Shown: positions 30,987 through 42,564, numbered from the stretch's first letter. The stretch is 64,000 nt of DNA from [Pasteurella] aerogenes (GCA_900637275.1 LR134362.1:1116001-1180000), one strand, 5' to 3'. A program made the numbers and translations. Notes: generated by a model from the letters alone, not told the origin.

Positions 30987-31595
30987 ATGAAATTTAAAGC
31001 TATTTTGTTGTGTATTTCTTGCTTATTTTCGACCGCACTTTTCGCGCAATGGAAAAATGTGGGAAATGGTGATTATAATTGGGGACCTTTTCAGGTTTAT
31101 ACGCTCAGTCTTTACAGCGAAAACGGCACATATCAAGAAAATATGCGTCCGTTGATGTTAACCTTCAAATATGCCAAACCAATTGAAGGAAAAAGTTTCG
31201 CAATTAATTTAGTTAAAGAAATCAATGCATTAAATTTCAATAAAGACAGTTCAGCGGCATGGCTGAAAAAAATGCAAGAAATTTTTCCCGATTTCTCGCC
31301 AAACGATGTATTAAGCTATATTGCCTTGGAAAATAAAGGATATTTTATATTAAATGATACGATTTTAAACCACGAATTTGATGCCTCTTTTAATCAAGCC
31401 CTGTTAGCAATTTGGCTATCGCCACAAAGTAATTTCAAACAGTTGCAACATCAATTGATTGGTAAAGAAAAAAGTGCGTATCCTGACGGAGATTTTTTAC
31501 CTCATCCCGAGGTGCAGCAGTTAGATGAAGAAGATGCGAATCCGCAAATGCCGCCAACATTTGAGCGTCAACAAAAAACCGAAACAGAATCATAA
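30987..31595 (+). CDS. Exported protein, possibly chalcone-isomerase-like
   Basis: This 202-residue protein starts with a clear signal peptide (MKFKAILLCISCLFSTALFA, cut probably after residue 20). The mature part, with VYTLSLYSENGTY and RPLMLTFKYAKPIEGKSFA, resembles bacterial periplasmic chalcone-isomerase-like proteins, whose function is unknown. I could not confirm this without a profile search. The C-terminal 40 residues are polar and low-complexity. An uptake signal falls within the signal peptide (STALFA is encoded by it). It stands alone between fumC and the argG terminator. Confidence 0.75.
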   Translation: MKFKAILLCISCLFSTALFAQWKNVGNGDYNWGPFQVYTLSLYSENGTYQENMRPLMLTFKYAKPIEGKSFAINLVKEINALNFNKDSSAAWLKKMQEIFPDFSPNDVLSYIALENKGYFILNDTILNHEFDASFNQALLAIWLSPQSNFKQLQHQLIGKEKSAYPDGDFLPHPEVQQLDEEDANPQMPPTFERQQKTETES

Positions 31596-31621
31596 TCAAG
31601 TTCGGATTCAAATAAATACAT

Positions 31622-31665
31622 AAAAGTGCGGTGAAAAAATAAGAAATTTTTAACCGCACTTTTTT
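31622..31665 (+). terminator. Terminator made of two opposed uptake signals
   Basis: AAAAGTGCGGT (31622-31632) pairs with ACCGCACTTTT, with a T-run after it. It ends the transcript of the exported-protein gene. Confidence 0.85.
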
Positions 31666-31675
31666 CGTTGAAAAC

Positions 31676-31712
31676 AAAAAATCGGACAGTGCCTTAACTC
31701 TGTCCGATTTTT
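31676..31712 (-). terminator. Terminator after argG
   Basis: AAAAATCGGACAG (31676-31688) pairs with CTGTCCGATTTTT (31699-31711) around a 10-nt loop. A- and T-runs flank both sides, so it ends argG and could also catch forward read-through. Confidence 0.9.
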
Positions 31713-31730
31713 TATCCTTTTACTCTTGGA

Positions 31731-33092
<1,362 letters not shown>

Positions 33093-33162
33093 TTAAACTG
33101 CTGTATTATGATTAAAAATTCAAAATTTGTAAATAAAAATTCAATTTATTTTGACCGCACTT

Positions 33163-34005
33163 TTAGCAACACGCCTCGTCTTGTTGCGGCAAAATCGCAT
33201 AAAGATCCGGATATTGATAAACAAAGTCCAGTTCTCGACAAATTTTATCGCCCACAATAATCCGCTGTGGATCTTGCGGCGAAGCAATAAAGTGCGGTGG
33301 ATTTAACGACAATTTTTCCGCCATTTTGCTATAATAATCCGCGCGTGTCGGATGATGCGGCGCTGCAAGATGATACAAGCGCTGATAACTCGGCGTTTCC
33401 AACAGCAATTGAATTGCGCGGGCGCAATCATCCACGTGGACTAAATTCACTGGCGTATTGCCCTTGTCCACCTGTTCGCGTTTAACCAGATGAAACACCG
33501 GATGGCGATCATTGCCTACAAGTCCTGTAAAACGAATAATATCGCAATCAATATCTTGTAATTGGAATAGCCACTTTTCAATTTCCAACAACGCCCTGCC
33601 CATATCCGAATTCGGCTGCGCTGGCGTGTCTTCATCAAATTGTCCCGAAATATCCGGAAAAACTGAACTTGAGCTGATAAAAATGATATGCTGAATATTG
33701 TGCAGTAATGCTTCGCTGACTAAATTTTTGATCCCTTGCACGTATTGTTGCAAATCAAAAAAATACTGGCTTGGCGGAATATTAATAATGAGGCTATCAA
33801 CCGATAACAATTCGGTTAAATCATCCGGATCCACATTCAATTCAGGCGTTAATTCAAGATGATAAGCCTCCAAACGGATCAATCGCATCTGCTCCACGCC
33901 TTCATGCGTACGCTTGCTGCCTTTCACTTCCCAACCTAAATTTTTTAAATGGTGGGCAAGAGGCAAACCTAGCCACCCTAACCCCACAATCGCAACCGAT
34001 CTCAT
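33163..34005 (-). CDS. NAD(P)-binding SDR/epimerase-like protein (YeeZ-type)
   Basis: This 280-residue protein has an N-terminal Rossmann motif VGLGWLGLPLA (about 6-16), a central IIFISSSSVFPD strand-loop and the HVDDCARAI block found in extended or atypical short-chain dehydrogenases such as YeeZ. The active-site Tyr-xxx-Lys of classical SDRs is not evident, so catalysis is uncertain and the substrate is unknown. It is followed by argG on the same strand and preceded by the purC terminator. Confidence 0.85.
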   Translation of the reverse strand: MRSVAIVGLGWLGLPLAHHLKNLGWEVKGSKRTHEGVEQMRLIRLEAYHLELTPELNVDPDDLTELLSVDSLIINIPPSQYFFDLQQYVQGIKNLVSEALLHNIQHIIFISSSSVFPDISGQFDEDTPAQPNSDMGRALLEIEKWLFQLQDIDCDIIRFTGLVGNDRHPVFHLVKREQVDKGNTPVNLVHVDDCARAIQLLLETPSYQRLYHLAAPHHPTRADYYSKMAEKLSLNPPHFIASPQDPQRIIVGDKICRELDFVYQYPDLYAILPQQDEACC

Positions 34006-34026
34006 ATCACCTCAATAAATAGAATA

Positions 34027-34062
34027 AAGTGCGGTTAAATTTAACAAAATTTCACCGCACTT
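34027..34062 (-). terminator. Uptake-signal hairpin after purC
   Basis: AAGTGCGGT (34027-34035) pairs with ACCGCACTT (34054-34062). On the reverse strand a T-rich but broken tail follows, so it may be a moderate terminator for purC. Confidence 0.55.
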
Positions 34063-34066
34063 CCAA

Positions 34067-34927
34067 TTATTTCGTTAATAAATCTAATGCTTCTTGATAT
34101 TTATCAACGGTTTTTTGAATTACCTCTGCCGGTACTTTCGGCGCTGGAGGTTCTTTATTCCAACCGCTTTGCTCCAACCAATCGCGAATAAATTGTTTAT
34201 CAAAAGACGGCGGATTGATTCCCTCTTGATAGGTTTCCACTGACCAAAAACGGCTGGAATCCGGCGTTAACACTTCATCCATCAAGGTTAACACGCCATT
34301 TTCATCTAAACCGAACTCAAATTTGGTATCACAAATAATAATGCCCTTAGTCAAGGCATATTCTGCTGCAGCGGTATAAAGCGCAATGGCTTTTTCTTTC
34401 ACTTGACGCGCCAATTCTGCACCAATTAATTTTTCACATTCCGCATAACTAATATTAATATCATGATTACCCACTTCCTCTTTGCTGGATGGCGTAAAAA
34501 TCGGCGCTGGCAATTTGCTCGCTTCCACCAAACCTTGCGGCAATTGTAAACCACAAATTGTACCGGTTTTTTTATAATCCTTTAATCCGCTACCAGTCAA
34601 ATAACCGCGCACAATCGACTCAATTTTAATCGGTTGCAAACGCTTACATACTACCGCGCGATCTTTGACTAAATCCGCTTCAGCCTTAGGTAAAACATCA
34701 TACACCGTGTCGCCGGTGAAATGATTAGGCATAATATGCGCCAATTTATTAAACCAAAAATTGGAAATTTGCGTCAAAATCTCGCCTTTGCGTGGAATAG
34801 GATCATCTAAAATCACATCAAATGCCGATAAACGATCTGTCGCTACCATCAACATCCGTTTATCATCAATTTCATAAAGATCGCGAACTTTTCCCGAATA
34901 GATTTTTTTTAGACTAAGCTGTGTCAT
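34067..34927 (-). CDS. purC: SAICAR synthetase
   Basis: PurC joins aspartate to CAIR in de novo purine synthesis. The protein (286 residues) is the longer form found in Haemophilus rather than the 237-residue E. coli form. It starts MTQLSLKKIYSGKVRDLYE and has ATDRLSAFDV, GYLTGSGLKDYKKTG and CDTKFEFGLD. The frame is open to a GTG at 34975, but the ATG at 34927 follows an AGGAAA site. The upstream GTG lies in an uptake signal and is not a likely start. Confidence 0.95.
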   Translation of the reverse strand: MTQLSLKKIYSGKVRDLYEIDDKRMLMVATDRLSAFDVILDDPIPRKGEILTQISNFWFNKLAHIMPNHFTGDTVYDVLPKAEADLVKDRAVVCKRLQPIKIESIVRGYLTGSGLKDYKKTGTICGLQLPQGLVEASKLPAPIFTPSSKEEVGNHDINISYAECEKLIGAELARQVKEKAIALYTAAAEYALTKGIIICDTKFEFGLDENGVLTLMDEVLTPDSSRFWSVETYQEGINPPSFDKQFIRDWLEQSGWNKEPPAPKVPAEVIQKTVDKYQEALDLLTK

Positions 34928-35105
34928 CGTTATTTCCTGTATCTCAATCAAAAACTGTCCAATATTGTACCGCACTTTTAACGCAACCGTTTGCTATTTT
35001 TTATAAATTTTTATAAAACATGACCTAAAATAGAAAAACATTGAGAAATTCGTCAATTTCAGCGAAAATATAGCCCATTTTTTGCAGAATTATTGAATAA
35101 AACAA

Positions 35106-36695
35106 ATGTCTTTAAACGATTATCCACAACAAGTAAATAAAAGACGCACCTTTGCGATCATTTCTCACCCCGATGCCGGTAAAACGACCATCACAGAAAA
35201 AGTATTGCTTTACGGTAACGCCATTCAAACCGCCGGTTCGGTAAAAGGCAAAGGTTCACAAGCACACGCTAAATCCGACTGGATGGAAATGGAAAAGCAA
35301 CGGGGAATTTCTATTACAACATCGGTAATGCAATTTCCTTATAATGATTGCTTGGTGAATTTATTAGATACACCGGGACATGAAGATTTCTCGGAAGATA
35401 CTTACCGCACATTGACTGCAGTTGATAGCTGTTTAATGGTGATCGATAGTGCCAAAGGGGTTGAGGAACGGACAATCAAATTGATGGAAGTGACTCGCTT
35501 GCGTGATACGCCAATTATCACCTTTATGAACAAACTCGACCGCGATATTCGCGATCCGATGGAATTATTGGATGAAGTGGAAAATGTGCTAAATATTCAT
35601 TGCGCCCCAATTACTTGGCCGATTGGTTGTGGCAAATTATTTAAAGGCGTTTACCATTTGTATAAAGATGAAACCTATTTATATCAATCCGGTCAAGGGC
35701 ATACCATCCAAGAAGTACGCATTGTAAAAGGCTTAACAAATCCGGAATTAGACGCTGCGGTAGGTGAAGATTTGGCGCAACAATTGCGTGACGAATTAGA
35801 ATTAGTACAGGGTGCTTCAAATGAATTTGAGCTTGATGCTTTTTTAAATGGAGATTTAACTCCGGTCTTTTTCGGTACTGCACTGGGGAACTTTGGTGTG
35901 GATCATTTCCTTGATGGCTTAACTCAATGGGCGCCCGCGCCACAAGCACGCCAAGCGGATACCCGTTTAGTGGAAAGTTCGGAAGAAAAACTAACCGGAT
36001 TTGTGTTTAAAATTCAAGCGAATATGGATCCAAAACACCGTGACCGTGTCGCCTTTATGCGTGTAGTTTCCGGAAAATATGAAAAAGGTATGAAACTTCG
36101 CCATGTACGTATCGGCAAAGAGGTGGTCATTTCTGATGCCCTGACCTTTATGGCAGGAGACCGAACTCATGCGGAAGAAGCCTACGCCGGCGATATTATC
36201 GGTTTGCATAACCATGGTACCATCCAAATTGGGGATACGTTTACTCAAGGGGAAGAACTCAAATTTACTGGAATTCCAAACTTTGCACCGGAATTATTCC
36301 GTCGTATTCGCTTAAAAGATCCATTGAAACAAAAACAATTATTAAAAGGTTTGGTTCAATTATCGGAAGAAGGTGCGGTACAGGTATTCCGCCCGATTAG
36401 CAACAATGATCTGATTGTCGGCGCAGTCGGGGTGCTACAGTTTGATGTGGTGGTTTCTCGTTTGAAAAGTGAATATAACGTAGAAGCGATTTATGAAAAC
36501 GTTAACGTGGCAACTGCTCGTTGGGTAGAATGCGCTGATGGCAAAAAATTTGAAGAATTTAAACGTAAAAACGAGCAACATTTGGCTTTAGATGGAGGCG
36601 ACAATTTAGCTTATATCGCACCAACGATGGTCAATTTAAATCTCGCGCAAGAACGTTATCCTGATGTGACTTTCTTCAAAACCAGAGAGCATTGA
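35106..36695 (+). CDS. prfC: Peptide chain release factor 3
   Basis: RF3 is a GTPase that removes RF1 and RF2 from ribosomes after termination. At 529 residues it has the E. coli length. Its G domain shows SHPDAGKTT (G1), DTPGHEDF (G3) and NKLDRD (G4). A tRNA-like domain 2 and an RF3-specific C-terminus follow. It begins after a 179-bp gap upstream from purC, in the opposite direction, so the two are divergent. Confidence 0.97.
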   Translation: MSLNDYPQQVNKRRTFAIISHPDAGKTTITEKVLLYGNAIQTAGSVKGKGSQAHAKSDWMEMEKQRGISITTSVMQFPYNDCLVNLLDTPGHEDFSEDTYRTLTAVDSCLMVIDSAKGVEERTIKLMEVTRLRDTPIITFMNKLDRDIRDPMELLDEVENVLNIHCAPITWPIGCGKLFKGVYHLYKDETYLYQSGQGHTIQEVRIVKGLTNPELDAAVGEDLAQQLRDELELVQGASNEFELDAFLNGDLTPVFFGTALGNFGVDHFLDGLTQWAPAPQARQADTRLVESSEEKLTGFVFKIQANMDPKHRDRVAFMRVVSGKYEKGMKLRHVRIGKEVVISDALTFMAGDRTHAEEAYAGDIIGLHNHGTIQIGDTFTQGEELKFTGIPNFAPELFRRIRLKDPLKQKQLLKGLVQLSEEGAVQVFRPISNNDLIVGAVGVLQFDVVVSRLKSEYNVEAIYENVNVATARWVECADGKKFEEFKRKNEQHLALDGGDNLAYIAPTMVNLNLAQERYPDVTFFKTREH

Positions 36696-36701
36696 TTCAT
36701 T

Positions 36702-36730
36702 AAAAAACGGGCAAAATCGCCCGTTTTTTT
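36702..36730 (+). terminator. Terminator after prfC
   Basis: AAAACGGGC and GCCCGTTTT pair around AAAATC, followed by a T-run and then an uptake signal. Confidence 0.9.
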
Positions 36731-36740
36731 GACCGCACTT

Positions 36741-37676
36741 TTAGTCGTATAGACTTGGATCTTCCCGATTGGGGCGGGTTTTAAAACGTCGGTGCAACCA
36801 CATATATTGGTCAACGCCACGCAAGATTTCCTGTTCCACAATGTGATTCATTCTTTTGGCAATTTCCACATCGCTGTCTAAATCGCTAAAATCTACCGGT
36901 GGGGAAATTTTCACCGTATAGCCACTTCCATCCGCATGGCGTAAGGGAGAAAATGGCACAACGCGACTATTTGGCACTGATTTGAGTAAATAATAGCTTC
37001 CGGTAGTTGTCGCCGCATCTTTCACCGCAAAAAACGGCACAAACACTGCATTTTTTCGCCCATAGTCATGATCCGGTGCATACCAAATAATTTCGCCTTG
37101 GCGCAATGCTTTAATCATTCCGCGTAAATCCTTGCGATCCAGCATATCTTTATTTGAGCGCAAACGTCCATAGGTTTGTAGCCAGTCCATCAATGGATTA
37201 TCATTTGGACGATAAACGCCAATTCCCGGCTGATCAATACCGACAATTCTAGCGCCCAATTCGAGAGTTAAAAAATGTACGCCGACAAAAATGACGCCAT
37301 CTTTGGCATGATGAGATAAATTTTCCAAACCTTCAATCTTACACCATTTTTTAATCCGTTTATCCGACCAAAACCACGCCATCCCCGTTTCGATAATCGC
37401 CATCCCAGTCGATTGCAAATTGCGATGTAAAATTTCATCAATTTGCGATTCGCTGTAATGTGGAAAACACAGTTGTAAATTTCGGCGTGCAATTTTGGCA
37501 CGACGTTTGCCAACAGAAAGTTTTGCAAACAACCAACCGAAGCCATAGCCAATTTTCAATAATATTGGATAAGGTAATAATAATATTACTCGCCAAATGG
37601 CGACTCCAAGCCAAAATCCCCAATATTTAGGTTTTAAAAATTCAAACTGAAAAGTTGGAAGTGATGCTTTTGCCAT
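36741..37676 (-). CDS. lpxL: Lipid A lauroyl-type acyltransferase (LpxL/HtrB)
   Basis: LpxL adds a secondary acyl chain to Kdo2-lipid IVA at the inner membrane. The 311-residue protein has one N-terminal membrane segment (about residues 20-40) and the HX4E acyltransferase motif HFLTLE within GVHFLTLELGARIVG. A TTG two codons earlier (37682) is in frame, but the ATG at 37676 fits better. It is divergent from hldE across about 110 bp. In Haemophilus this gene is called htrB and is, as I recall, also beside the heptose gene. Both act on lipooligosaccharide. Confidence 0.92.
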   Translation of the reverse strand: MAKASLPTFQFEFLKPKYWGFWLGVAIWRVILLLPYPILLKIGYGFGWLFAKLSVGKRRAKIARRNLQLCFPHYSESQIDEILHRNLQSTGMAIIETGMAWFWSDKRIKKWCKIEGLENLSHHAKDGVIFVGVHFLTLELGARIVGIDQPGIGVYRPNDNPLMDWLQTYGRLRSNKDMLDRKDLRGMIKALRQGEIIWYAPDHDYGRKNAVFVPFFAVKDAATTTGSYYLLKSVPNSRVVPFSPLRHADGSGYTVKISPPVDFSDLDSDVEIAKRMNHIVEQEILRGVDQYMWLHRRFKTRPNREDPSLYD

Positions 37677-37790
37677 AATCAAACTACAATTTATTACAAA
37701 GATGGGTTAGTTTAACGGAATTTTGATCAAATAGCATTTCTCCTATGGTAAAATCAGCAAAATTTTTCAGTCAAAACAGGATAAAACAAC

Positions 37791-39221
37791 ATGGCTCAAT
37801 ATTCAGCACAATTTCAACAAGCCAAAGTCTTAGTGTTAGGTGATGTGATGCTTGATCGCTATTGGTTTGGCGCTACTAATCGAATTTCGCCAGAAGCACC
37901 GGTGCCGGTAGTTCGGGTGCAAGGCAATGAAGAACGCGCAGGCGGCGCAGCAAACGTAGCAATGAATATTGCCTCCCTGAATGTGCCAGTGGAATTATTG
38001 GGATTAACCGGTAAAGATGAGGCCGGAAGCGCCTTAAGCCGCTTGTTACAACAACATAAAATTCAATGCAATTTTGTACAATTGGAAACCCATCCAACCA
38101 TTACCAAATTGCGCATTTTATCCCGTCATCAACAATTATTGCGCTTAGATTTTGAAGAAGATTTTCATCAGGTGACATCCGAGCAATTGCTGGAAAAATT
38201 AAAAAGTGCGGTCAAAAATTACGGTGTTTTGGTGTTATCAGATTATGGAAAAGGTACACTAAATCAAGTACAAACGATGATTCAAGTCGCTCGCGCAGCT
38301 AATATACCGGTTCTTATCGACCCTAAAGGTACTGATTTTGAACGTTACCGTGGCGCCACCTTGTTAACCCCAAATATGTCGGAGTTTGAAGCGGTTGTCG
38401 GACATTGTAACAGTGAAGAAGATATTGTCGAAAAAGGGCTAAATCTGATTTCTACGCTAGAATTGACCGCACTTTTAGTGACTCGTTCGGAAAAAGGCAT
38501 GACGCTATTGCGCCCAGGACAAGTGCCATTTCATTTGCCGACAGAAGCACGCGAAGTGTTTGATGTGACCGGCGCTGGCGATACCGTAATTAGTGTGCTA
38601 GCAACCGCATTGGCGGACGGACGTTCTTTCGAAGAAGCCTGTTATTTGGCAAATGTAGCTGCTGGTATTGTGGTGGGTAAATTGGGGACTTCAACGGTTT
38701 CTACTGTTGAGCTGGAAAATGCTATTAATGGACGCAGCGAGAATGGTTTTGGCATTATGACGGAAGACGCGCTGAAAAGTGCGGTCAAATTAGCCAAAGA
38801 TCGTGGCGAAAAAATAGTAATGACCAATGGTTGCTTTGATATTTTACATCCCGGTCATGTCTCTTATTTAGAGCATGCACGTAAATTGGGTGATCGTTTG
38901 ATTGTGGCAGTAAACAGTGATGATTCGGTCAAACGTCTTAAAGGCGAGAGTCGCCCAATTAATTCTTTGCAAGCTAGAATGTCGGTTCTCGCTGGGTTAT
39001 CCTCTGTGGATTGGCTGGTTGCCTTTGCTGAAGATACGCCACAACGTTTAATTGGCGAAATTTTGCCGGATTTATTGGTCAAAGGTGGCGATTATCAGCC
39101 GGAAGATATTGCCGGCAGTCAAGAAGTGTGGGCAAATGGTGGCGAAGTGAAAGTCTTGAACTTTGAAGATGGTTATTCTACCAGCAATGTCATCAAAAAA
39201 ATTCGTGAAACAGAAAAGTAA
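37791..39221 (+). CDS. hldE: Bifunctional heptose kinase/adenylyltransferase
   Basis: HldE carries out two steps in ADP-heptose synthesis for the LOS inner core: phosphorylation of D-glycero-beta-D-manno-heptose-7-phosphate and adenylylation of the 1-phosphate. The 476 residues hold an N-terminal PfkB-family kinase (about 1-315; [12 protein letters not shown]) and a C-terminal nucleotidyltransferase (from about 343; [19 protein letters not shown]). Three uptake signals (38203, 38463, 38775) lie in frame and encode LKSAV, LTALL and LKSAV peptides. Confidence 0.96.
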   Translation: MAQYSAQFQQAKVLVLGDVMLDRYWFGATNRISPEAPVPVVRVQGNEERAGGAANVAMNIASLNVPVELLGLTGKDEAGSALSRLLQQHKIQCNFVQLETHPTITKLRILSRHQQLLRLDFEEDFHQVTSEQLLEKLKSAVKNYGVLVLSDYGKGTLNQVQTMIQVARAANIPVLIDPKGTDFERYRGATLLTPNMSEFEAVVGHCNSEEDIVEKGLNLISTLELTALLVTRSEKGMTLLRPGQVPFHLPTEAREVFDVTGAGDTVISVLATALADGRSFEEACYLANVAAGIVVGKLGTSTVSTVELENAINGRSENGFGIMTEDALKSAVKLAKDRGEKIVMTNGCFDILHPGHVSYLEHARKLGDRLIVAVNSDDSVKRLKGESRPINSLQARMSVLAGLSSVDWLVAFAEDTPQRLIGEILPDLLVKGGDYQPEDIAGSQEVWANGGEVKVLNFEDGYSTSNVIKKIRETEK

Positions 39222-39266
39222 AACTGTCGCTTATGTCACATTAATGAGCAAATCATTAAATAAAAC

Positions 39267-39282
39267 CGTGAGTTACATCACA
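39267..39282 (+). promoter_or_regulatory. CRP-like site upstream of a candidate small RNA
   Basis: CGTGA-GTTACA-TCACA differs from the CRP core TGTGA-N6-TCACA at one base. Its centre (39274.5) lies about 61 bp upstream of the inferred start at 39335-39336, the classical class I position. It is 270 bp before mdh with a terminator in between, so mdh is not its obvious target. Confidence 0.5.
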
Positions 39283-39299
39283 TTTTTATAAATACCCAT

Positions 39300-39328
39300 T
39301 TGCCTTGCGGACGGATTTTTTATATTCT
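39300..39328 (+). promoter_or_regulatory. Promoter of the candidate small RNA
   Basis: TTGCCT (39300-39305), 17 bp and TATTCT (39323-39328) form a moderate promoter. It fits a CRP-dependent gene, since the boxes are imperfect and the CRP site is close to the class I distance. Confidence 0.45.
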
Positions 39329-39334
39329 ACGCCC

Positions 39335-39412
39335 AACAAAAAACAAGTGCTATGGTAAGTAGCCGACATATTTTGCTTTCCGAGTAGTGCCTCAGCCGAG
39401 GCACTTTTTTTT
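39335..39412 (+). ncRNA. Candidate CRP-controlled small RNA between hldE and mdh
   Basis: A predicted transcript of about 78 nt runs from the promoter at 39300-39328 to a strong intrinsic terminator: AGTGCCTC (39386-39393), loop AGCC, GAGGCACT (39398-39405) and eight T residues. The order CRP site, promoter, short unique region and terminator, separate from hldE and mdh, is the layout of an sRNA gene. It contains an 11-codon frame (ATG at about 39353 to TAG before the stem), MVSSRHILLSE, with no clear ribosome site. It does not look like Spot 42 or CyaR from memory. Confidence 0.45.
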
Positions 39413-39474
39413 GCTTAATTTTGATGAATTTTAGTAAAAAATTTGAATTAGATCTCACAATTGAATTTCTCTAT

Positions 39475-39503
39475 TTGAAATTCCCTGCGTAACGACATAT
39501 CAT
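39475..39503 (+). promoter_or_regulatory. Promoter of mdh
   Basis: TTGAAA (39475-39480), a 17-bp spacer and TATCAT (39498-39503) lie 53 bp before the mdh start and downstream of the small-RNA terminator. Confidence 0.65.
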
Positions 39504-39555
39504 TTAGATAATATCGATCAATGATGTTAATCATAAAATAAAAAGGAGTATTTAA

Positions 39556-40491
39556 ATGAAAGTAGCTGTTTTAGGTGCCGCTGGCGGTATCGGTCAAGCA
39601 TTAGCCTTATTATTAAAATTGCAATTACCCGCAGGTTCAGAGTTATCACTTTATGATATTGCGCCGGTAACGCCGGGGGTTGCCGCTGATGTTAGCCATA
39701 TTCCGACGTCAGTCAAAGTACAAGGATTTGCTGGAGAAGATCCAACACCAGCATTACAAGGTGCCAATGTGGTGTTAATTTCTGCCGGTGTGGCTCGTAA
39801 ACCGGGTATGGACCGTTCCGATTTATTTAATATCAATGCGGGGATCGTGCGTAATTTGGTGGAAAAAGTTGCTGCAACTTGTCCAAAAGCCTGCGTTGGT
39901 ATTATTACTAACCCGGTAAATACTACGGTTGCAATCGCCGCAGAAGTGTTAAAAAAAGCCGGTGTTTATGACAAACGTAAACTTTTTGGTGTGACCACAT
40001 TAGATATTTTACGCTCTGAAACTTTCGTATCCGAATTAAAAGGTTTAGATGTTTCTCGCGTGACCGTACCTGTTATCGGTGGACACTCTGGTGTGACAAT
40101 TTTACCATTGTTATCTCAAGTACAATATGCAAAATGGAAAGATGAAGAAATTGCGCCATTAACTAAACGTATCCAAAACGCAGGTACTGAAGTGGTTGAA
40201 GCGAAGGCCGGTGGCGGATCTGCTACCCTTTCTATGGCACAAGCTGCTGCACGTTTTGCCCGTTCATTAGTGAAAGGATTGAACGGTGAAACCGTTGTAG
40301 AATGTACTTATGTAGAAGGTGATGGTCAATATGCGCGCTTCTTCTCTCAACCTGTGCGTTTAGGTAAAGAAGGCGTGGAAGAAATCCTTCCAATCGGTCA
40401 ATTAAGCGCATTTGAACAAAAAGCCTTAGAAGATATGCTACCGACATTACGTGCCGATATTGAATTAGGTGAAAAATTTATCGCTGGTTAG
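39556..40491 (+). CDS. mdh: Malate dehydrogenase (NAD)
   Basis: Mdh interconverts malate and oxaloacetate with NAD. The 311-residue protein starts [20 protein letters not shown], with the dinucleotide motif GAAGGIGQ (7-14), the substrate loop [13 protein letters not shown] and the catalytic His in [11 protein letters not shown] strong AAAAGGAG site precedes the start. It is a single-gene unit with promoter and terminator. In E. coli the neighbour is argR; here it is hldE. Confidence 0.97.
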   Translation: MKVAVLGAAGGIGQALALLLKLQLPAGSELSLYDIAPVTPGVAADVSHIPTSVKVQGFAGEDPTPALQGANVVLISAGVARKPGMDRSDLFNINAGIVRNLVEKVAATCPKACVGIITNPVNTTVAIAAEVLKKAGVYDKRKLFGVTTLDILRSETFVSELKGLDVSRVTVPVIGGHSGVTILPLLSQVQYAKWKDEEIAPLTKRIQNAGTEVVEAKAGGGSATLSMAQAAARFARSLVKGLNGETVVECTYVEGDGQYARFFSQPVRLGKEGVEEILPIGQLSAFEQKALEDMLPTLRADIELGEKFIAG

Positions 40492-40532
40492 TTTTCATGC
40501 CTGAGTTTTTTGTTTGTTATACATTACTTATT

Positions 40533-40557
40533 GGGCATCAAATGATGCCCTTTTTTT
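40533..40557 (+). terminator. Terminator after mdh
   Basis: GGGCATCA and TGATGCCC pair with a very short loop, followed by seven T residues. Confidence 0.88.
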
Positions 40558-40599
40558 ATTCAATCTAAAAAATAAAAATGATAGATAAAAATTAACCAA

Positions 40600-40630
40600 C
40601 AAAAAAGCGTTGGTATCACCAACGCTTTTC
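40600..40630 (-). terminator. Terminator after the M23 peptidase gene
   Basis: AAGCGTTGGT and ACCAACGCTT pair around ATC. On the reverse strand a T-run follows, so it ends the mepM-like transcript. Confidence 0.88.
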
Positions 40631-40646
40631 TTCATAAATGAGACGA

Positions 40647-42227
40647 CTATAATTTCAGCTGTCTCTCCGCCTCTTTCGATCGTACCAAGAATTGCTTACG
40701 TTCTGCGGTGGACATTTCGCTGCTGGTACCTGGCAATTTTACAGTCAGTGGATTAACCGGGCGACTGTTAATATGGAATTCATAGTGCAAATGCGGACCA
40801 GTAGAGCGCCCCGTATTGCCGGATAAAGCAATACGTTCACCGCGTTTCACCGATTGACCAGCTTTTACCAAAATTTTACTCAAATGCATATACACCGTTT
40901 GATATTCTCGTCCATGACGAATCATCAAATAACGCCCTGCTCCATTGGCTTGATAAGCAACTTTTTCTACAGTTCCATCTGCCGGTGCAATGATCGGTGT
41001 ACCGATTGGCAACGAGAAATCCACCCCTTTATGCGGCGTAATGCGTCCGGTCACAGGATGACGTCTAGCCGGGTTAAAATTAGAAGAAACACGAGCTTGG
41101 CGCTGCATCGGATAACGCGCAAAGCCTTTACCTAAAGTTTCCCCTTGGCGATTATAATAACGTCCGTTGCTTGCTTGAATAGCATAATAACTTTTGTTGC
41201 CGGTACGAATATGAATCGCTTCTACATTCCCTTGTCCGGTCAATTTATTGTCCAAATATTCGCGCGATACCAACACCGCAAATTTATCGCCTTTTTTCAG
41301 TTTATTAATAGTCACCTGCCATTGAAGTGCGGTGGTTAATTGCGCGATTTGCTTACCGTCCAACCCTAACTGTTTCAAGCTACTAGCAAATGTACCGCTA
41401 ATTTGCCCTTTCAGCACCTCTTTTTTCCAAACACTTTTTTTCACTAAAATTTGACGCTTGTACTTCGCATCTGTCGTACGCTCATAAATCCGTTCTTCTT
41501 TTTCGGAAACTAACCAGTTTAAATATTCCAGCTCACCATTATTGTCTAAAATCCAATAAAATTGTTGCCCCGCTTTAAGACTTTTCAACTCCGGATAAGC
41601 GGCAATCAATTTTTTGCTGGTGTCATTTTCCAGACCCGATTGCTCTAAAACATCTTTTAAAGTATCGCCACGCACGACGGTATGACTAAATTGATCTTTA
41701 ATTCGGATAGCCTGATCGGCGACATCTAGCAAATCATTCAACGCATTTTGCGCATCTTGCGGCAATTGCCACATACCATCTTCATCCAAATTCACCTGAT
41801 CGACTTCATCATCTTTGGCATTTAAATCATCATAATACGAGGTATTTTTTTCCTCCCCTGGCGGAGAACTGACCGACTCAGAATTGGCTATATCGCCTTG
41901 TTCCGTTTCATTTGTCGCAACAGTGGCATCTGTTGGCATTATCGCCTCAGGAGGCATTACCGGCGCCGGTGCAGAACTATTCTGATCAGAAGATGCTGGC
42001 GTATCAGCGGTTGCCGTTTCAAATAAATTTGGCACCGCACTTTCATGTTGATTTAAGGATTTATATTGGGTTTCATCCCCAGAAACTGTGGCAATATTCG
42101 TTTCAGCAGTATCTTTTAAGCTCAACACGACCCCAACTAAAATAGACAATACCGCCAAAAAGAAAATCATCGCTTTAATACGCGATTTTCTTTTGCGTCT
42201 ATCTCGAGCTAACTTTACGTGCTGCAC
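40647..42227 (-). CDS. mepM: M23 peptidoglycan endopeptidase, MepM/YebA-like
   Basis: This 526-residue protein has one N-terminal membrane anchor (about 18-37), a long low-complexity acidic linker to about residue 150, a LysM-like region ([13 protein letters not shown], about 180), and a C-terminal LytM/peptidase M23 domain. The zinc site is intact: HKGVD (His399, Asp403) and GPHLHYEF (His479-His481). Such enzymes cut cross-links so that new strands can be added. The gene is divergent from znuC, as in E. coli and Haemophilus (yebA-znuCB), and I use the MepM name by analogy. Confidence 0.88.
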   Translation of the reverse strand: MQHVKLARDRRKRKSRIKAMIFFLAVLSILVGVVLSLKDTAETNIATVSGDETQYKSLNQHESAVPNLFETATADTPASSDQNSSAPAPVMPPEAIMPTDATVATNETEQGDIANSESVSSPPGEEKNTSYYDDLNAKDDEVDQVNLDEDGMWQLPQDAQNALNDLLDVADQAIRIKDQFSHTVVRGDTLKDVLEQSGLENDTSKKLIAAYPELKSLKAGQQFYWILDNNGELEYLNWLVSEKEERIYERTTDAKYKRQILVKKSVWKKEVLKGQISGTFASSLKQLGLDGKQIAQLTTALQWQVTINKLKKGDKFAVLVSREYLDNKLTGQGNVEAIHIRTGNKSYYAIQASNGRYYNRQGETLGKGFARYPMQRQARVSSNFNPARRHPVTGRITPHKGVDFSLPIGTPIIAPADGTVEKVAYQANGAGRYLMIRHGREYQTVYMHLSKILVKAGQSVKRGERIALSGNTGRSTGPHLHYEFHINSRPVNPLTVKLPGTSSEMSTAERKQFLVRSKEAERQLKL

Positions 42228-42564
42228 CTGATTTCCTTCTTAAGTTTAACCGAATGCGTCTTACCACGACATTGCGATAATTCCTGATTAAATTTTTACT
42301 ATAATCGCTTTCTAACAAAAGCGACTTATTAAATAACATTTTTTACTAAAAGGAAATCATCTTTTTCCAAATAGAATAAAATTGTCTTTCAACTCCATTT
42401 TAGTGAGACCTTTAAGATTACAAAAAATTCCCACCAAAACAGAAAAAAATATCAAATGCATAAATTCTCGCCACAATAGAAGATGTAACTTGTTAAATGC
42501 TAAAAAATAAGTTATTTTTACACCACTTTTTTGTCAGCTGCCATCAGGTTAAATTATAAGCACC
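42228..42564. promoter_or_regulatory. mepM-znuC divergent region with a possible Zur operator
   Basis: The 337-bp gap has no gene. Near znuC, TTGTTA (42490-42495), 17 bp and TATTTT (42513-42518) could be the promoter. The -10 lies in a palindrome: AAAAATAA (42503-42510), G, TTATTTTT (42512-42519). An operator over the promoter fits zinc repression by Zur, but the palindrome is only AT-rich and not clearly the known consensus. The rest of the gap, about 42228-42480, is AT-rich with no clear signal. Confidence 0.4.
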
